A stretch of DNA of 64,000 bases from Erythrobacter sp. (GCF_035194505.1 NZ_CP136573.1:2467001-2531000); one strand, 5' to 3'. Positions 36,515 to 46,519 are shown, counted from the stretch's first letter. Numbers and translations are program-made. Notes: generated from the sequence alone by a model not told the origin.

Positions 36515-37305
36515 CCTCTGCCCCGCCGCCCGTTCCTGTGCGCCTGATGGTTGCGACCCCGCTTTATGACGGGGCGCAGGCGGATTACTTGCGCAGTGTG
36601 ATCGGGCTGGCGGGCGCGGCGGAGCGGGCGGGCTATGCCTGCGCCTTCGCCTGGCTCAGCAGCAATGCCGTGATCGACCGGGCGAGGAATGCGCTGGCGG
36701 CGGCCTTCCTGCAATCGGATGCGACGCACCTCGTGTTCATCGACGGCGATATCGGCTTTGTGCCGGAAGAGCTGATCGATTGCGCGGCGCGGATGGTGGC
36801 GGATGATCGCCTGGCCGTGCTGGGCGCGCCGTGCCCCAAGCGGCGCACCAACTGGGGCCTTGTCGCCTCGGCGGCGGCCAAGGGGCTGGGCGATCAGAAC
36901 CCGGCGATGCTGGAGCGCTATTCGGGCGTCTTTGCGCTCGACCTTGCGGACCCTGCGGGCCAGTTCCCGCTGGGCGAGCCGATCGAACTCACCCGCGCCG
37001 GCACCGGCCTGATGATGATCCGGCGCGATGTGATCGAGACGCTGGTACAGCGCCATCCCGAGCTGGCCTACGTGCCCGATCAGCTTGACCGCGACAGCGG
37101 GCTCGTGGCCGAGCGCATCACCGCGCTGTTCACGGCCATGATCGACCCCGAGAGCGGGCATCTGCTGTCCGATGACTATGCCTTCTGCCACCGCGTGCGC
37201 GCGGCGGGCTTCCGCATCTGGCTCGCCCCCTGGATGCGTACCACCCACACGGGCCCCGCGCGCTTTGCCGGAACCCTTGCCGACCTTGCGCAATTGAGCG
37301 CCTGA
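36511..37305 (+). CDS. Putative GT-A glycosyltransferase inside the gcv operon
   Basis: A 264-residue protein with a nucleotide-diphospho-sugar transferase look. It has an N-terminal VRLMVATPLYDG strand, a SSNAVIDRARNALAAAFL helix, and the acidic metal-binding motif in HLVFIDGDIGF (about residues 75-82). RAGTGLMMIRRDVIE and LSDDYAFCHRVRAAGFRIWL follow, the latter resembling the acceptor-side region of Anp1/GT-A proteins. The substrate is unknown. The ATG overlaps the gcvH stop as ATGA, so it is translated with the glycine cleavage genes although no functional link is obvious. Confidence 0.7.
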   Translation: MTSAPPPVPVRLMVATPLYDGAQADYLRSVIGLAGAAERAGYACAFAWLSSNAVIDRARNALAAAFLQSDATHLVFIDGDIGFVPEELIDCAARMVADDRLAVLGAPCPKRRTNWGLVASAAAKGLGDQNPAMLERYSGVFALDLADPAGQFPLGEPIELTRAGTGLMMIRRDVIETLVQRHPELAYVPDQLDRDSGLVAERITALFTAMIDPESGHLLSDDYAFCHRVRAAGFRIWLAPWMRTTHTGPARFAGTLADLAQLSA

Positions 37306-37340
37306 CCCTCCAACCCACCAGCCACGGAAACCTCCCTCCC

Positions 37341-38717
37341 ATGCGCTACCTTCCTCTCACCGACACCGACCGGCAGGCGATGCTGGCGAAAATCGGCGCT
37401 GCGAACATCGACGATCTGTTCGTCGATGTGCCCGAAGTCGCCCGCCTCGACGGCCCGATCCGCGGCCTGCCGATGCACGCCAGCGAAATGGCGGTCGAAC
37501 GCCACATGAAGGCGCTGGCGGCGAAGAACCTGGCGGCGGGGGATGCGCCCTTCTTCCTCGGCGCGGGCGCCTATCGCCACCACGTTCCGGCGAGCGTCGA
37601 CACCATCATCCAGCGCGGCGAGTTCCTGACTGCCTACACGCCCTACCAGCCGGAAATCGCGCAGGGCACGCTGCAGATGCTGTTCGAGTTCCAGACGCAG
37701 GTCGCCCGCCTCTATGGCTGCGCGGTGGCCAATGCCTCGCTCTACGACGGCTCGACCGCGTGTTGGGAAGCCGTGGCAATGGCGACCCGTGTGACCCGCC
37801 GCAAGCGTGCGGTGCTCTCGGGCGCGCTGCACCCGCACTACGCGCAGGTCGTGAAGACCATGGCGCACTTCACCGGTGACACCATCGCCGACGCGATGCC
37901 CGCGATCACGCCCGAGCCTGATCTCGACGGCCTTATCGCCCGCATCGACGAGGAGACCGCCTGCGTCGTGGTGCAGTATCCCGACATCCTCGGCCGCATC
38001 AGCGATCTTGGCCCCGTGGCCGAAGCCGCCCACGCCAAGGGCGCGCTGCTGGTGGTGGTCAACACCGAGCCGGTGGCCCTGGGCGCGATCAAGAGCCCTG
38101 GCGAAATGGGCGCGGATATCGTGGTGGGCGAGGGCCAGTCGCTGGGCGTGGGCCTGCAATTCGGCGGGCCTTACTTGGGCCTGTTTGCCGTGCGCGATCC
38201 CAAGCACGTGCGCCAGATGCCGGGCCGTCTGTGCGGCGAGACGACCGACGCCGAGGGCAAGCGCGGCTTCGTGCTGACGCTCTCGACCCGCGAGCAGCAC
38301 ATCCGCCGCGAGAAGGCGACCAGCAACATCTGCACCAATTCCGGCCTGTGCGCGCTGGCCTTCACCGTGCACATGACCCTGCTCGGCGAGCGGGGCCTGC
38401 GCGAACTCGCCGCAGAGAACCACCGCCTCGCCTGCCTTGCTGCCGATCGCCTCGCCAAGGTGCCGGGCGTGGAGGTGCTCAACACCGCCTTCTTCAACGA
38501 GTTCACCGTGATGCTCGGCGGCAAGCCCGCGCGCGAGATCGTGCGCGATCTGGCGGACCGCGGCGTGCTCGGCGGCGTATCGCTCGGGCGGCTTTACCCG
38601 GGTGTCGAGGCGCTGGAGCACGCGCTGCTCGTCGCCGTGACCGAGACCACCACTGAAGACGATATCGAGCGCCTCGCCTTCGAGCTTGAGGCCAGCATCA
38701 AGGAGAGCGCCCAATGA
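37341..38717 (+). CDS. gcvPA: Glycine decarboxylase P-protein, N-terminal subunit
   Basis: A 458-residue subunit, the N-terminal half of the P-protein (also called GcvPA or P1). MRYLPLTDTDRQAML, FLGAGAYRHHVPA, FLTAYTPYQPEIAQGTLQ and NASLYDGSTA are typical. With GcvPB it forms the PLP-dependent decarboxylase that loads glycine's aminomethyl group onto H-protein. It overlaps gcvPB by four bases (ATGA). Confidence 0.95.
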   Translation: MRYLPLTDTDRQAMLAKIGAANIDDLFVDVPEVARLDGPIRGLPMHASEMAVERHMKALAAKNLAAGDAPFFLGAGAYRHHVPASVDTIIQRGEFLTAYTPYQPEIAQGTLQMLFEFQTQVARLYGCAVANASLYDGSTACWEAVAMATRVTRRKRAVLSGALHPHYAQVVKTMAHFTGDTIADAMPAITPEPDLDGLIARIDEETACVVVQYPDILGRISDLGPVAEAAHAKGALLVVVNTEPVALGAIKSPGEMGADIVVGEGQSLGVGLQFGGPYLGLFAVRDPKHVRQMPGRLCGETTDAEGKRGFVLTLSTREQHIRREKATSNICTNSGLCALAFTVHMTLLGERGLRELAAENHRLACLAADRLAKVPGVEVLNTAFFNEFTVMLGGKPAREIVRDLADRGVLGGVSLGRLYPGVEALEHALLVAVTETTTEDDIERLAFELEASIKESAQ

Positions 38718-40270
38718 ACGCCCCCAACAAGTCCGGCTGGAAGCCCGAAATGCAGGTCGCAGAGAGCGGCTTTCTCGGCGGCCCCGCCACCACCACCGGC
38801 AACCGCGCGCTGATGCTCGAAGAGCCGCTGCTGTTCGAAATCGGTCGTCCGGATGTGACCGGTGTCGATCTGCCGCCGGTCGATCCGGCCGCGCCCACGC
38901 GCCTCGGCGGGCTTGGGCGTTCGGAAGCGATCGGTCTTGTCGGTCTGACCGAGCCTGAGACCGTGCGCCACTACACCCGCCTGTCGCGCCAGAATTACGG
39001 CATCGATCTCGGCTTCTTCCCGCTCGGCTCGTGCACCATGAAGCACAACCCGCGCCTCAACGAGAAGATGGCCCGCCTGCCCGGCTTCGCCGACATCCAC
39101 CCGCTCGCCCCGCAGAACGCGGTGCAGGGCGCGCTGGAGGTGATCCACCAGCTGGGCGGCTGGCTGTGCACGCTGACCGGGATGCCGGCGGTCGCCATGA
39201 GCCCCAAGGCCGGCGCACATGGCGAGCTGTGCGGGATCCTCGCGATCCGCGCCGCACACGAGGCCCGCGGTGACGCGCGCGAAGTCGTGCTGGTGCCGGA
39301 AAGCGCCCACGGCACCAACCCCGCCACGGCGGCCTTTGCCAACTACCGCGTCGAGGATATCCCCGCGACGCCGGAAGGCCGTGTCGATGTGGCGGCGCTG
39401 AAGGCCCGTCTCGGCCCCGATGTGGCGGCGGTGATGATCACCAATCCCAACACCTGCGGCCTGTTCGAGAAGGACTTCCGCGAAATCGCGGACGCGGTCC
39501 ACGCCATCGGCGGCTATGTCTATTGCGACGGGGCCAATTTCAACGCAATCGTCGGCAAGGTGCGCCCGGGCGATCTCGGCGTCGATGCGATGCACATCAA
39601 CCTGCACAAGACCTTCTCCACCCCGCATGGCGGCGGTGGTCCGGGTTCAGGGCCGGTGGTTCTGTCGGAGGCCCTCGCGCCCTTCGCCCCGCTGCCCTTC
39701 GTGCGCAAGGATGATGCCGGGACCTTCTACCTCGTCGAGGAAGAAAACCGCGAGGAGCGCGGGCCGAGCTTCGGCCGGATGACCGCCTTCCACGGGCAGA
39801 TGGGGATGTTCACCCGCGCGCTTACCTACATGCTCAGCCACGGGGCCGATGGCCTGAAGCAGGTGGCCGAGGATGCGGTGCTCAACGCCAATTACATCCT
39901 GCGCAGCATGGAGGACATCCTCCACGCGCCCTTCGGCGCCAGCGGCCCGTGCATGCACGAGGCGCTGTTCGGCGACAAGGACTTCACCAATGGCCTCTCG
40001 ACCCTCGATGTTGCCAAGGGCCTGATCGACGAGGGCTATCACCCGATGACGGTCTATTTCCCGCTGGTGGTCCACGGCGCGATGCTGGTCGAGCCGACCG
40101 AGACCGAGAGCAAGGCGGCGATCGACCAGTTCATCACCGCCTTCCGCGCGGTGGCGGAGCGGGCGCTGGCAGGCGACGAGGCGCTGAAGCAGGCGCCCTA
40201 CTATGCGCCCCGCCGCCGACTGGACGAGACGGCAGCAGCGAGGAAGCCGAAACTGGCTTTCGAGGGCTAG
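38714..40270 (+). CDS. gcvPB: Glycine decarboxylase P-protein, C-terminal subunit
   Basis: A 518-residue subunit carrying the PLP lysine at about residue 299 in NLHKTFSTPHGGGGPG. The glycine-rich loop after the lysine and YCDGANFNAIVG are family features. It ends the operon. Its stop codon overlaps the stop of the convergent flippase gene in the palindrome CTAG. Confidence 0.96.
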   Translation: MNAPNKSGWKPEMQVAESGFLGGPATTTGNRALMLEEPLLFEIGRPDVTGVDLPPVDPAAPTRLGGLGRSEAIGLVGLTEPETVRHYTRLSRQNYGIDLGFFPLGSCTMKHNPRLNEKMARLPGFADIHPLAPQNAVQGALEVIHQLGGWLCTLTGMPAVAMSPKAGAHGELCGILAIRAAHEARGDAREVVLVPESAHGTNPATAAFANYRVEDIPATPEGRVDVAALKARLGPDVAAVMITNPNTCGLFEKDFREIADAVHAIGGYVYCDGANFNAIVGKVRPGDLGVDAMHINLHKTFSTPHGGGGPGSGPVVLSEALAPFAPLPFVRKDDAGTFYLVEEENREERGPSFGRMTAFHGQMGMFTRALTYMLSHGADGLKQVAEDAVLNANYILRSMEDILHAPFGASGPCMHEALFGDKDFTNGLSTLDVAKGLIDEGYHPMTVYFPLVVHGAMLVEPTETESKAAIDQFITAFRAVAERALAGDEALKQAPYYAPRRRLDETAAARKPKLAFEG

Positions 40271-41586
40271 GAACCGGAGGGCGAGGCGGGCTTCTTGTCC
40301 CCCTCGCCCGCATCCTCTTCCGGATCCATCACCAGCCGGATCTGGCCGAGGTTGAGGATCGCGACGTAGAAGCCGATCACCGCGAGGCTGCTTGATCCCA
40401 GCAGCGCAAAGGCCGCGCCCTTGGCGCCGTTCCAGTCGATTGCGGTGTCGAGCAGCAGCAGCGCCAGCACCGTCGGCACAGCGCGCACGATGAAGGCGAC
40501 ATGGGCCTTGCCCGAGGAGACGAGCAGGGATTCAAGGCTCGCCCCGACCAGTTCCACCGCGCCTGCGATGGCGAGGATCACCATCGCCCAGTAGAACACG
40601 CCGAAGCCTTCGCCCGCGATCAGTTGCAGGCCCATCCGGCCGAACACCAGCGCGGTCACCACCGCGATCACCCCGCCCACCGCCGCGATATTGGCCATGC
40701 GCCGTGCGATTTCGAGCGCGTTCTTGCGGCTGTGGACCAGCTCGGGAAGGATCGCCTTGCTGACAGTCTGCGCGAGGCTGACGAGCGCCTGCCCCAGCTG
40801 GCTCGCGACACGGAAACCGCCCGCCAGCGCCGCACCGCCAAAGGTGCCGACCATCAGGATCATCACCTGCTTGCCTGCAATCGAAAGGCTGCCCGAAAGA
40901 TTGGTCGAGACGACGAAGCGCCAGGCATCCTTGGTGTGCGAGGGCAGGGCCTTGAGGCTGACCGCGCTCCAGCTCACCGGCTGCACCCGCACCGCCACCA
41001 GCCACAAGGCAATCGCCACCGCGATTTCAGCGGCGGCATAGGCGATGATGAAGCCGGTCACTGTGGGCATGACGAAGAAGGCGATGACCGAGCCGATGGC
41101 GCGGATCAGCGGCTGCACCGCCTCGGCCCCGGCGGCGCGGGCATACTGGAAATGCAGGCGCAGGATGCCCGTGGGCGTGGTGCGGATCGCCGCAAGGCTG
41201 ATCGCGCAATAGCCGAAGGTCAGCCACAGCATCTCGCGCGGCACCTCCAGCCAGTAGGGCGCGCTGATGATCACCGCTCCCGCCAGTGCGAGGCCCAGCA
41301 CCACCGAGACCATGTCGAGCGCGATGGCAAAGCCGGTCGCCTCGCGCGCCTTGTCGGGATCGACCGAGCCGCCGTCGCCATTCGCGCCCCAGCGCACGAT
41401 GAATTGCCAGGTCTGGAAATTGGCAAGGCCGGTGATCGCCTGCCCCAGCGCCACGATCAGCGCGAAATGGCCGAAGCCCACCGTCCCCAGCGCGCGGGTG
41501 GCGAGCGCCAGATAGACGAGGCTCAATACCGCATTGAAGCCGCGCCCGCCGAGCAGCCAGCCCATGTTGGAGAACAGGCGTTTCAT
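40267..41586 (-). CDS. Polysaccharide/lipid-linked flippase (Wzx-like, MOP superfamily)
   Basis: A 439-residue membrane protein with about twelve helices of the polysaccharide transporter type. The N-terminal MGWLLGGRGFNAVLSLVYLALATRALG and the later FVVSTNLSGSL and GGFRVASQLGQAL segments are typical of O-unit flippase relatives. It precedes no sugar-biosynthesis cluster here. Only the nucleotidyltransferase gene upstream appears to share its transcript, so the cargo cannot be named. Confidence 0.78.
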   Translation of the reverse strand: MKRLFSNMGWLLGGRGFNAVLSLVYLALATRALGTVGFGHFALIVALGQAITGLANFQTWQFIVRWGANGDGGSVDPDKAREATGFAIALDMVSVVLGLALAGAVIISAPYWLEVPREMLWLTFGYCAISLAAIRTTPTGILRLHFQYARAAGAEAVQPLIRAIGSVIAFFVMPTVTGFIIAYAAAEIAVAIALWLVAVRVQPVSWSAVSLKALPSHTKDAWRFVVSTNLSGSLSIAGKQVMILMVGTFGGAALAGGFRVASQLGQALVSLAQTVSKAILPELVHSRKNALEIARRMANIAAVGGVIAVVTALVFGRMGLQLIAGEGFGVFYWAMVILAIAGAVELVGASLESLLVSSGKAHVAFIVRAVPTVLALLLLDTAIDWNGAKGAAFALLGSSSLAVIGFYVAILNLGQIRLVMDPEEDAGEGDKKPASPSGS

Positions 41587-41602
41587 CGCGCAGCAGGCCG
41601 TG

Positions 41603-42421
41603 TCAGGCCGCAGCCCCCGTGCGGTCGCCTTCGCGTGACTTGAGGATCTTCTCGGTCACGTTGAAGGTGCGCTCGTTGTCGACGTCGATGGCGAAGTGCC
41701 CGTCAGACAGCACCACCGGCACCAGCTTGAAGCCGAAGCGGCGCGAGATCTGCGCGAACAGCTTTTCCTTCGAGCCCCAGCCCATGCGGAAGCGGATAAG
41801 GTTGATCAGCCCGAAGGCCTTGATGATGCGGCGCGGGTATTTGATGAACTGCCCGCCCTCGCGCATGATCTCGGCGGCTTTGAGCGCGCTCGCGCTGCCG
41901 AGCCAGTAGGTGTTGCAGTTGGAATAGCCACCGTCGCGGAATTCGTAGAAGCGCTTCTGGCCGATGGGATCGGCTGCCTGCACATCCTCGCGCCGCGCCA
42001 GCGCAGCTGCGCCGCCCGCGTCCTCGGCAAGGCACTTGGCGATGAATTCGGAATAGCCTTCGGGGGTGAGCAGGCAGTTATCCGCCGTGGTGATCAGCAG
42101 CGGGAAGTCCGCACCCTCGGCCCCGGCGAAGACGGAATCGACGATGTTGAAGCGGCCCTCGATCATGGTGAGGCGGCCTTCAGCGATCAGCGCGGCGACG
42201 GCAGGCAGGCCCGCAATCTCGCCCTCGTCATGCGCGACGACGCGGATTTCGCCGACATGCGGACAGGCGGCGACCTGCGCCACCACCCGCTCGATCATCG
42301 GCACGCCGTTGACCGGCACCACCGCCTTCTGGGACACGCCCGCGCGCTCTGCCAGCGGATCGAGCACGCCCGAACGCTTGCCCGCCATCACCAGTGCGGT
42401 CGCCTTGATATCTGTTGCCAT
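41603..42421 (-). CDS. NTP transferase domain protein (MobA-like nucleotidyltransferase)
   Basis: A 272-residue protein with the nucleotide-binding VMAGKRSGVLDPLAE loop, VSQKAVVPVNGVPMIERVV, and the metal-binding Asp of LLITTADNCLLTPE. This is the GT-A-like fold of sugar or alcohol-phosphate nucleotidyltransferases. The C-terminal half (KYPRRIIKAFG, DNERTFNVTEKIL) is not diagnostic. It lies 16 bases before the flippase gene on the same strand, so both probably act in envelope polymer synthesis. Start chosen at ATG 42421 rather than 11 codons upstream. Confidence 0.72.
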   Translation of the reverse strand: MATDIKATALVMAGKRSGVLDPLAERAGVSQKAVVPVNGVPMIERVVAQVAACPHVGEIRVVAHDEGEIAGLPAVAALIAEGRLTMIEGRFNIVDSVFAGAEGADFPLLITTADNCLLTPEGYSEFIAKCLAEDAGGAAALARREDVQAADPIGQKRFYEFRDGGYSNCNTYWLGSASALKAAEIMREGGQFIKYPRRIIKAFGLINLIRFRMGWGSKEKLFAQISRRFGFKLVPVVLSDGHFAIDVDNERTFNVTEKILKSREGDRTGAAA

Positions 42422-42554
42422 AGCGCGGCGACGCTTAGCCGGATTGCCGCGCAAATGCCAAGCGCGGATGGTGAGCCTTGTGCAACAAACGCGGCAGGCC
42501 GATGGGCGCGCGCCTCGGCCCGCCCCTTACGGGCTTACCCCGCCCGTTGCTCGA

Positions 42555-44048
42555 TCACCCCATCGTCGGGATGACGAAGGCGTTCGACCCGTCCTGCGAG
42601 CCATCGGGCCAGCGCTGGGTGATCTTCTTGTTCTTGGTCCAGAACCGGAGGCCCTCGGTGCCGTATTGGTCGATGTCGCCGAAGCCCGAACGCTTCCACC
42701 CGCCGAAGCTATGGTAGGCGACCGGCACCGGGATCGGCACGTTGATGCCGACCATCCCGACATTGACCCGCGCGGCGAATTCGCGTGCGGCGTGGCCGTT
42801 GCGGGTGAAGATGGCGACGCCATTGCCATACTGGTGTTCGCTGGGCAGGCGCACGGCTTCCTCGAAATCCTTGGCGCGCACGATCTGGAGCACGGGGCCG
42901 AAGATTTCCTCCTGATAGGACTTCATCTGCGGGGTGACGTGATCGATCAGGGTCGGGCCGACGAAGAAGCCGTTCTCGTGGCCCTGAAGCGAGAAGCCGC
43001 GCCCGTCGACGACGATCTCCGCGCCTTCCTGCTCGGCGGTGGTGATCCACTGTTCGATCCGCGCCTTGTGCTCGGGCGTGACGACGGGGCCGTAATCCGC
43101 GTCGGGATCGTTGGAGACACCGATCCGCAGGCCCGCGATCGACTTCAAGAGCTTTTCCTTGAGGCGTTCAGCGGTTTCCTCGCCCACCGGCACCACCACG
43201 GGCAGCGCCATGCAGCGCTCGCCCGCCGAGCCGAAGGCCGCGCCGGTCAAGTCGGTGACGACCTGATCGAGATCGGCATCGGGCAGCACGATCCCGTGGT
43301 TCTTCGCGCCGCCAAAGGCCTGCACGCGCTTGTTGTTGGCCGAGCCGCGCGCGTAGATGTACTGCGCGATGTCGGAGGAGCCGACGAAGCTGATCGCGGC
43401 GATATCGGGGTGATCGATGATCGCATCGACCATTTCCTTGTCGCCGTGGACGACTTGCAGCAGGCCTTCGGGCGCACCCGCTTCAAGGAAGAGCTCGGCG
43501 AGCCGCACCGGCACGGAAGGATCGCGTTCCGAAGGCTTGAGGATAAAGGCATTGCCCGCAGCGCAGGCCATGCCGAACATCCACATCGGGATCATCGCCG
43601 GGAAGTTGAACGGGGTGATGCCAGCGCCGATGCCCAATGGCTGGCGCACCGAATAGACGTCGATCCCCGGGCCTGCGCCATGGGTATATTCGCCCTTCAT
43701 GATCTGCGGCAGGCCGCAGGCATATTCGATCACTTCCAGCCCGCGCTGCACATCGCCCTTGGCGTCCGGCACGGTCTTGCCGTGCTCGGAAGAGAGCATT
43801 TCGGCCAGCGACTGCATGTTCGCCTCGACCAGTTCCTTGAAGGCGAACATCACCCGCGCGCGGCGCTGCGGGTTGGTGGCGGCCCAGGCGGGCTGGACGC
43901 GCTTGGCGGTATCCACCGCACGCGCGAGCAGCGCCGCATCACCCAGCGCGACTTCGGCCTGCACTTCGCCGGTCGAGGGGTTCCAGATGGCGTGCTTGCG
44001 GGTGGCGGGGGGCGTATCGCCGACGATGAAGTGGTCGATCTGACGCAT
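42555..44048 (-). CDS. mmsA: CoA-acylating methylmalonate-semialdehyde dehydrogenase
   Basis: A 497-residue aldehyde dehydrogenase that converts methylmalonate semialdehyde to propionyl-CoA in valine catabolism. The catalytic Cys is at about residue 279 in GSAGERCMALP. GITPFNFPAMIPMWMFGMA, the MQSLAEMLSSEHGKT helix and the C-terminal FWTKNKKITQRWPDG are signatures of MmsA rather than other ALDHs. AGGAG precedes the ATG. A propionyl-CoA carboxylase-type gene at the end of the window could use the product, but the distance is large. Confidence 0.94.
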   Translation of the reverse strand: MRQIDHFIVGDTPPATRKHAIWNPSTGEVQAEVALGDAALLARAVDTAKRVQPAWAATNPQRRARVMFAFKELVEANMQSLAEMLSSEHGKTVPDAKGDVQRGLEVIEYACGLPQIMKGEYTHGAGPGIDVYSVRQPLGIGAGITPFNFPAMIPMWMFGMACAAGNAFILKPSERDPSVPVRLAELFLEAGAPEGLLQVVHGDKEMVDAIIDHPDIAAISFVGSSDIAQYIYARGSANNKRVQAFGGAKNHGIVLPDADLDQVVTDLTGAAFGSAGERCMALPVVVPVGEETAERLKEKLLKSIAGLRIGVSNDPDADYGPVVTPEHKARIEQWITTAEQEGAEIVVDGRGFSLQGHENGFFVGPTLIDHVTPQMKSYQEEIFGPVLQIVRAKDFEEAVRLPSEHQYGNGVAIFTRNGHAAREFAARVNVGMVGINVPIPVPVAYHSFGGWKRSGFGDIDQYGTEGLRFWTKNKKITQRWPDGSQDGSNAFVIPTMG

Positions 44049-44189
44049 TTCGGGGGTCTCCTGTCTGGTGTCCCCAATGCCCCCCGCGTGGCCTCCATGC
44101 AAGGGGTGCGGCTCCCCTCAAAAGTGCTGGCATCCCGCTACGCGGCGGGGCACTGTCGCGGCAGGGCGAAACGAGCGAAGGGGCGTGAA

Positions 44190-45152
44190 ATGGGCAGGCC
44201 ATGGATGGGAATTGGCATTGCGGCAGCAGCCTTGCTGGCGAGCGCCGCACCCGCACAGGACGGCAGCGAGGCGAGCGCGACCGGGACTCTCGTGGTCGCC
44301 GAGCCGCGCATCATAGCCGAGAGCCTCGAACTGGTCGCAACCGGCTACACCTTCACCGAGGGGCCTGCGTGGGACGGCGGGCGGCTGATCTTCAGCGACA
44401 TTCCGGGCGATGCGGTCCATGCCCACACTCCGGGGGAGCCCGGCGCCAAGCTGCTCTATGCGCCCAGCATGAACGCCAACGGCCACACCTTTGATCGCGC
44501 CGGCCGCCTGCTTAATGCCGAGCATGGCAGCGGTGCGCTCACCCGCTGGACAAGCGAGGCCGGGCGGCAGGTGATTGTGGAGGCCTATGAGGGCAAGCAC
44601 CTCAACAGCCCCAATGACGTCGTGGTGCGCAGTGACGGGCTGATCCTGTTCACCGACCCGCCCTACGGCCTCGGCCTGCGCGCGGCCGAGCTGGCCTTCT
44701 CGGGCGTCTTCGCGCTTCATGAGGCGAGCGGACGCATGGTGCTGATCGACGATGCGCATTCCCGCCCCAACGGCCTCGCGCTCTCGCCCGACGAAAAGGT
44801 GCTCTATGTCGGCGACACCGCGACGCAAACGGTCTGGGCCTATGACCTTGCGGCGGAAGGCACCGCCTCGGGCAAGCGGCTGGTGGTGGACGTGACCGAC
44901 GACAGCAAGCCTGGCCGGGTTGACGGCGTGCGGGTCGACCGCGAGGGGCTGGTCTATGTCACCTGCCCCGGCGGCATCTGCGTTGTCGATCCGGCGCGCG
45001 GGCTTGTGCTGGAGCGGCTCGCCACCCCAAACCGCGCCACCAACCTTGCATGGGGCGGACCGGAGCTGTCCGATCTCTACATCACCGCGATGACCGACGT
45101 GTACCGGTTGAAGACCCGCGCGCGGGGAACCGGATCGTCGAGCCGGCGCTAA
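44190..45152 (+). CDS. Secreted SMP-30/gluconolactonase family protein
   Basis: A 320-residue six-bladed beta-propeller. An N-terminal signal peptide ends near residue 22 (APAQ). The metal-ligand regions of the family are seen as TFTEGPAWDGG (Glu), HLNSPNDVVV (Asn-Asp) and SRPNGLALSPDE (Asn-Gly). These bind a divalent cation and hydrolyse sugar lactones in known members. The start ATG 44190 follows AAGGGG by six bases. A much longer upstream reading frame runs through other genes and is not used. The stop overlaps that of the convergent peptidase gene. Confidence 0.86.
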   Translation: MGRPWMGIGIAAAALLASAAPAQDGSEASATGTLVVAEPRIIAESLELVATGYTFTEGPAWDGGRLIFSDIPGDAVHAHTPGEPGAKLLYAPSMNANGHTFDRAGRLLNAEHGSGALTRWTSEAGRQVIVEAYEGKHLNSPNDVVVRSDGLILFTDPPYGLGLRAAELAFSGVFALHEASGRMVLIDDAHSRPNGLALSPDEKVLYVGDTATQTVWAYDLAAEGTASGKRLVVDVTDDSKPGRVDGVRVDREGLVYVTCPGGICVVDPARGLVLERLATPNRATNLAWGGPELSDLYITAMTDVYRLKTRARGTGSSSRR

Positions 45153-46519
45153 TCCGAAGGGATCAGCGTGATCTCGGTCTGCCGCCCGTCGATATAGCGC
45201 ACGGTCTTGCCGTCGAAGAAGGCGTCCTCCTCGGTGCGGAAGTCGACCTTCTGGCCGCCCCATTCGGGCACCGTGGCATAGGAGGTGAGCTCGATTGACC
45301 AGGCGGTGTTCGCCCGGATCGGGCCGCCACCGCGCGGATCGGCGTTCTGATTGTCCCAGAAACCGATTGCAGGCCCCGCGCCGTGGCCGTGATAGCCGAT
45401 CGGGTGCGAATAGATCGACGGATCGAGCCCCGCCGCAATCGCATCGGCGCGGGCGATGGCCAGAGCTTCGTTCCCTGACCGCCCGACCTTGAAGGCGCGG
45501 GTGAGGAAATCCTGCACGCGGTTCGAGTTTGCCAGGCCAGCCCTGAGGCCTGCTGGCGCTTCGGTCTCGCCCGGCTTCAGCACATAGGCAAGGTGCTGGG
45601 TATCGGTGTTGAGCCGCAGATAGGTGATGCCGAAATCGGTCCACAGCAGATCGCCCGGCTGGATCACTTCCTCGCCCTCGATCATGCCGCTACGCCCCTG
45701 CCGCTGGATCGCCACGGAAGGGTGGAACCACGGATCGAGGCCCAGCTGCATCAGTCGGTCGCGATACCACCACTGCACCTGTTCTGCCGTGGTGACGCCG
45801 GGCGTGATGACCTTCCGCGAAAACGCCTCGCCGATCACCGCATGGGCGATGCGCACCACGCTGGGATAAAGCGCCATTTCGGCCGGGGTGCGGGTTTCGA
45901 GCCAGCGGATCGCCAACCCCTCGCCCGTTACCACGCGCGATTGCAGCGGGGCGGGCAGGGCGGCCATGAAGCGCTCGTACTGGCTCAGCGTCATGCCGTC
46001 GGCGAATTGATAGAGGTCGGAGGAATTGATCGCGATGCGTTTCGGATCGCGCGCGGCAATGATCTGCGCGACCGCGGCCCATTGGTCGGGCTGATCGGCG
46101 GGGTTCCACGCGGGCGCGAACAGGCCGCCAAGGCCGTAGCGGCTGACCGTGAGCCGCTCGATGGGCTTGCCATTGCCCGGATCGAAGAAGATCAGGATCG
46201 TCCGCCGCCGCGCATGCATGTTCTCGGCATCGAGCATGGTGGCGACCACCGGCTCCTCGAAATATTCGCGCGCGACCAGCAGCCACAGGTCCACGCCCTC
46301 GGCGCGCATGATGGCCGGGATGATGGTATCGAGCCGCTCGGCCAGGATGCGGTTTTCGACCGCGGCGCGCTCGCGCGGGGTGAGGATCGCAGGGATAGCC
46401 GGGGAGGCGACCTCGGTCTCGCTCAGCGCAAGGGGGGCTGCGGCAGGTTTGGCCGCGAGCGGGCTTGCCGCGGCGACCAGGGCCGCTGCGCCTGCGATGA
46501 TCTGTCCTCGCCAATCCAT
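45149..46519 (-). CDS. Exported M24 family metallopeptidase (Xaa-Pro peptidase-like)
   Basis: A 456-residue protein with a signal peptide ending near residue 23 and a pita-bread C-terminal domain. The expected metal ligands are visible as the Asp in LLWTDFG, the Asp in NTDTQH, the His in GYHGHG, the Glu in SIELTS and a Glu in RTEEDAFF. The N-terminal part (about 45-190) is the creatinase-type domain. It is probably periplasmic. It is transcribed away from the endonuclease-family gene. Confidence 0.85.
   Translation of the reverse strand: MDWRGQIIAGAAALVAAASPLAAKPAAAPLALSETEVASPAIPAILTPRERAAVENRILAERLDTIIPAIMRAEGVDLWLLVAREYFEEPVVATMLDAENMHARRRTILIFFDPGNGKPIERLTVSRYGLGGLFAPAWNPADQPDQWAAVAQIIAARDPKRIAINSSDLYQFADGMTLSQYERFMAALPAPLQSRVVTGEGLAIRWLETRTPAEMALYPSVVRIAHAVIGEAFSRKVITPGVTTAEQVQWWYRDRLMQLGLDPWFHPSVAIQRQGRSGMIEGEEVIQPGDLLWTDFGITYLRLNTDTQHLAYVLKPGETEAPAGLRAGLANSNRVQDFLTRAFKVGRSGNEALAIARADAIAAGLDPSIYSHPIGYHGHGAGPAIGFWDNQNADPRGGGPIRANTAWSIELTSYATVPEWGGQKVDFRTEEDAFFDGKTVRYIDGRQTEITLIPSD

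Noticed and set aside
42066..44189. A very long rightward open frame running into the SMP-30 gene
   Set aside because: The first 708 codons lie opposite the nucleotidyltransferase and mmsA genes and have no domain-like pattern. The lactonase has its own signal peptide and ribosome-binding site at 44190.
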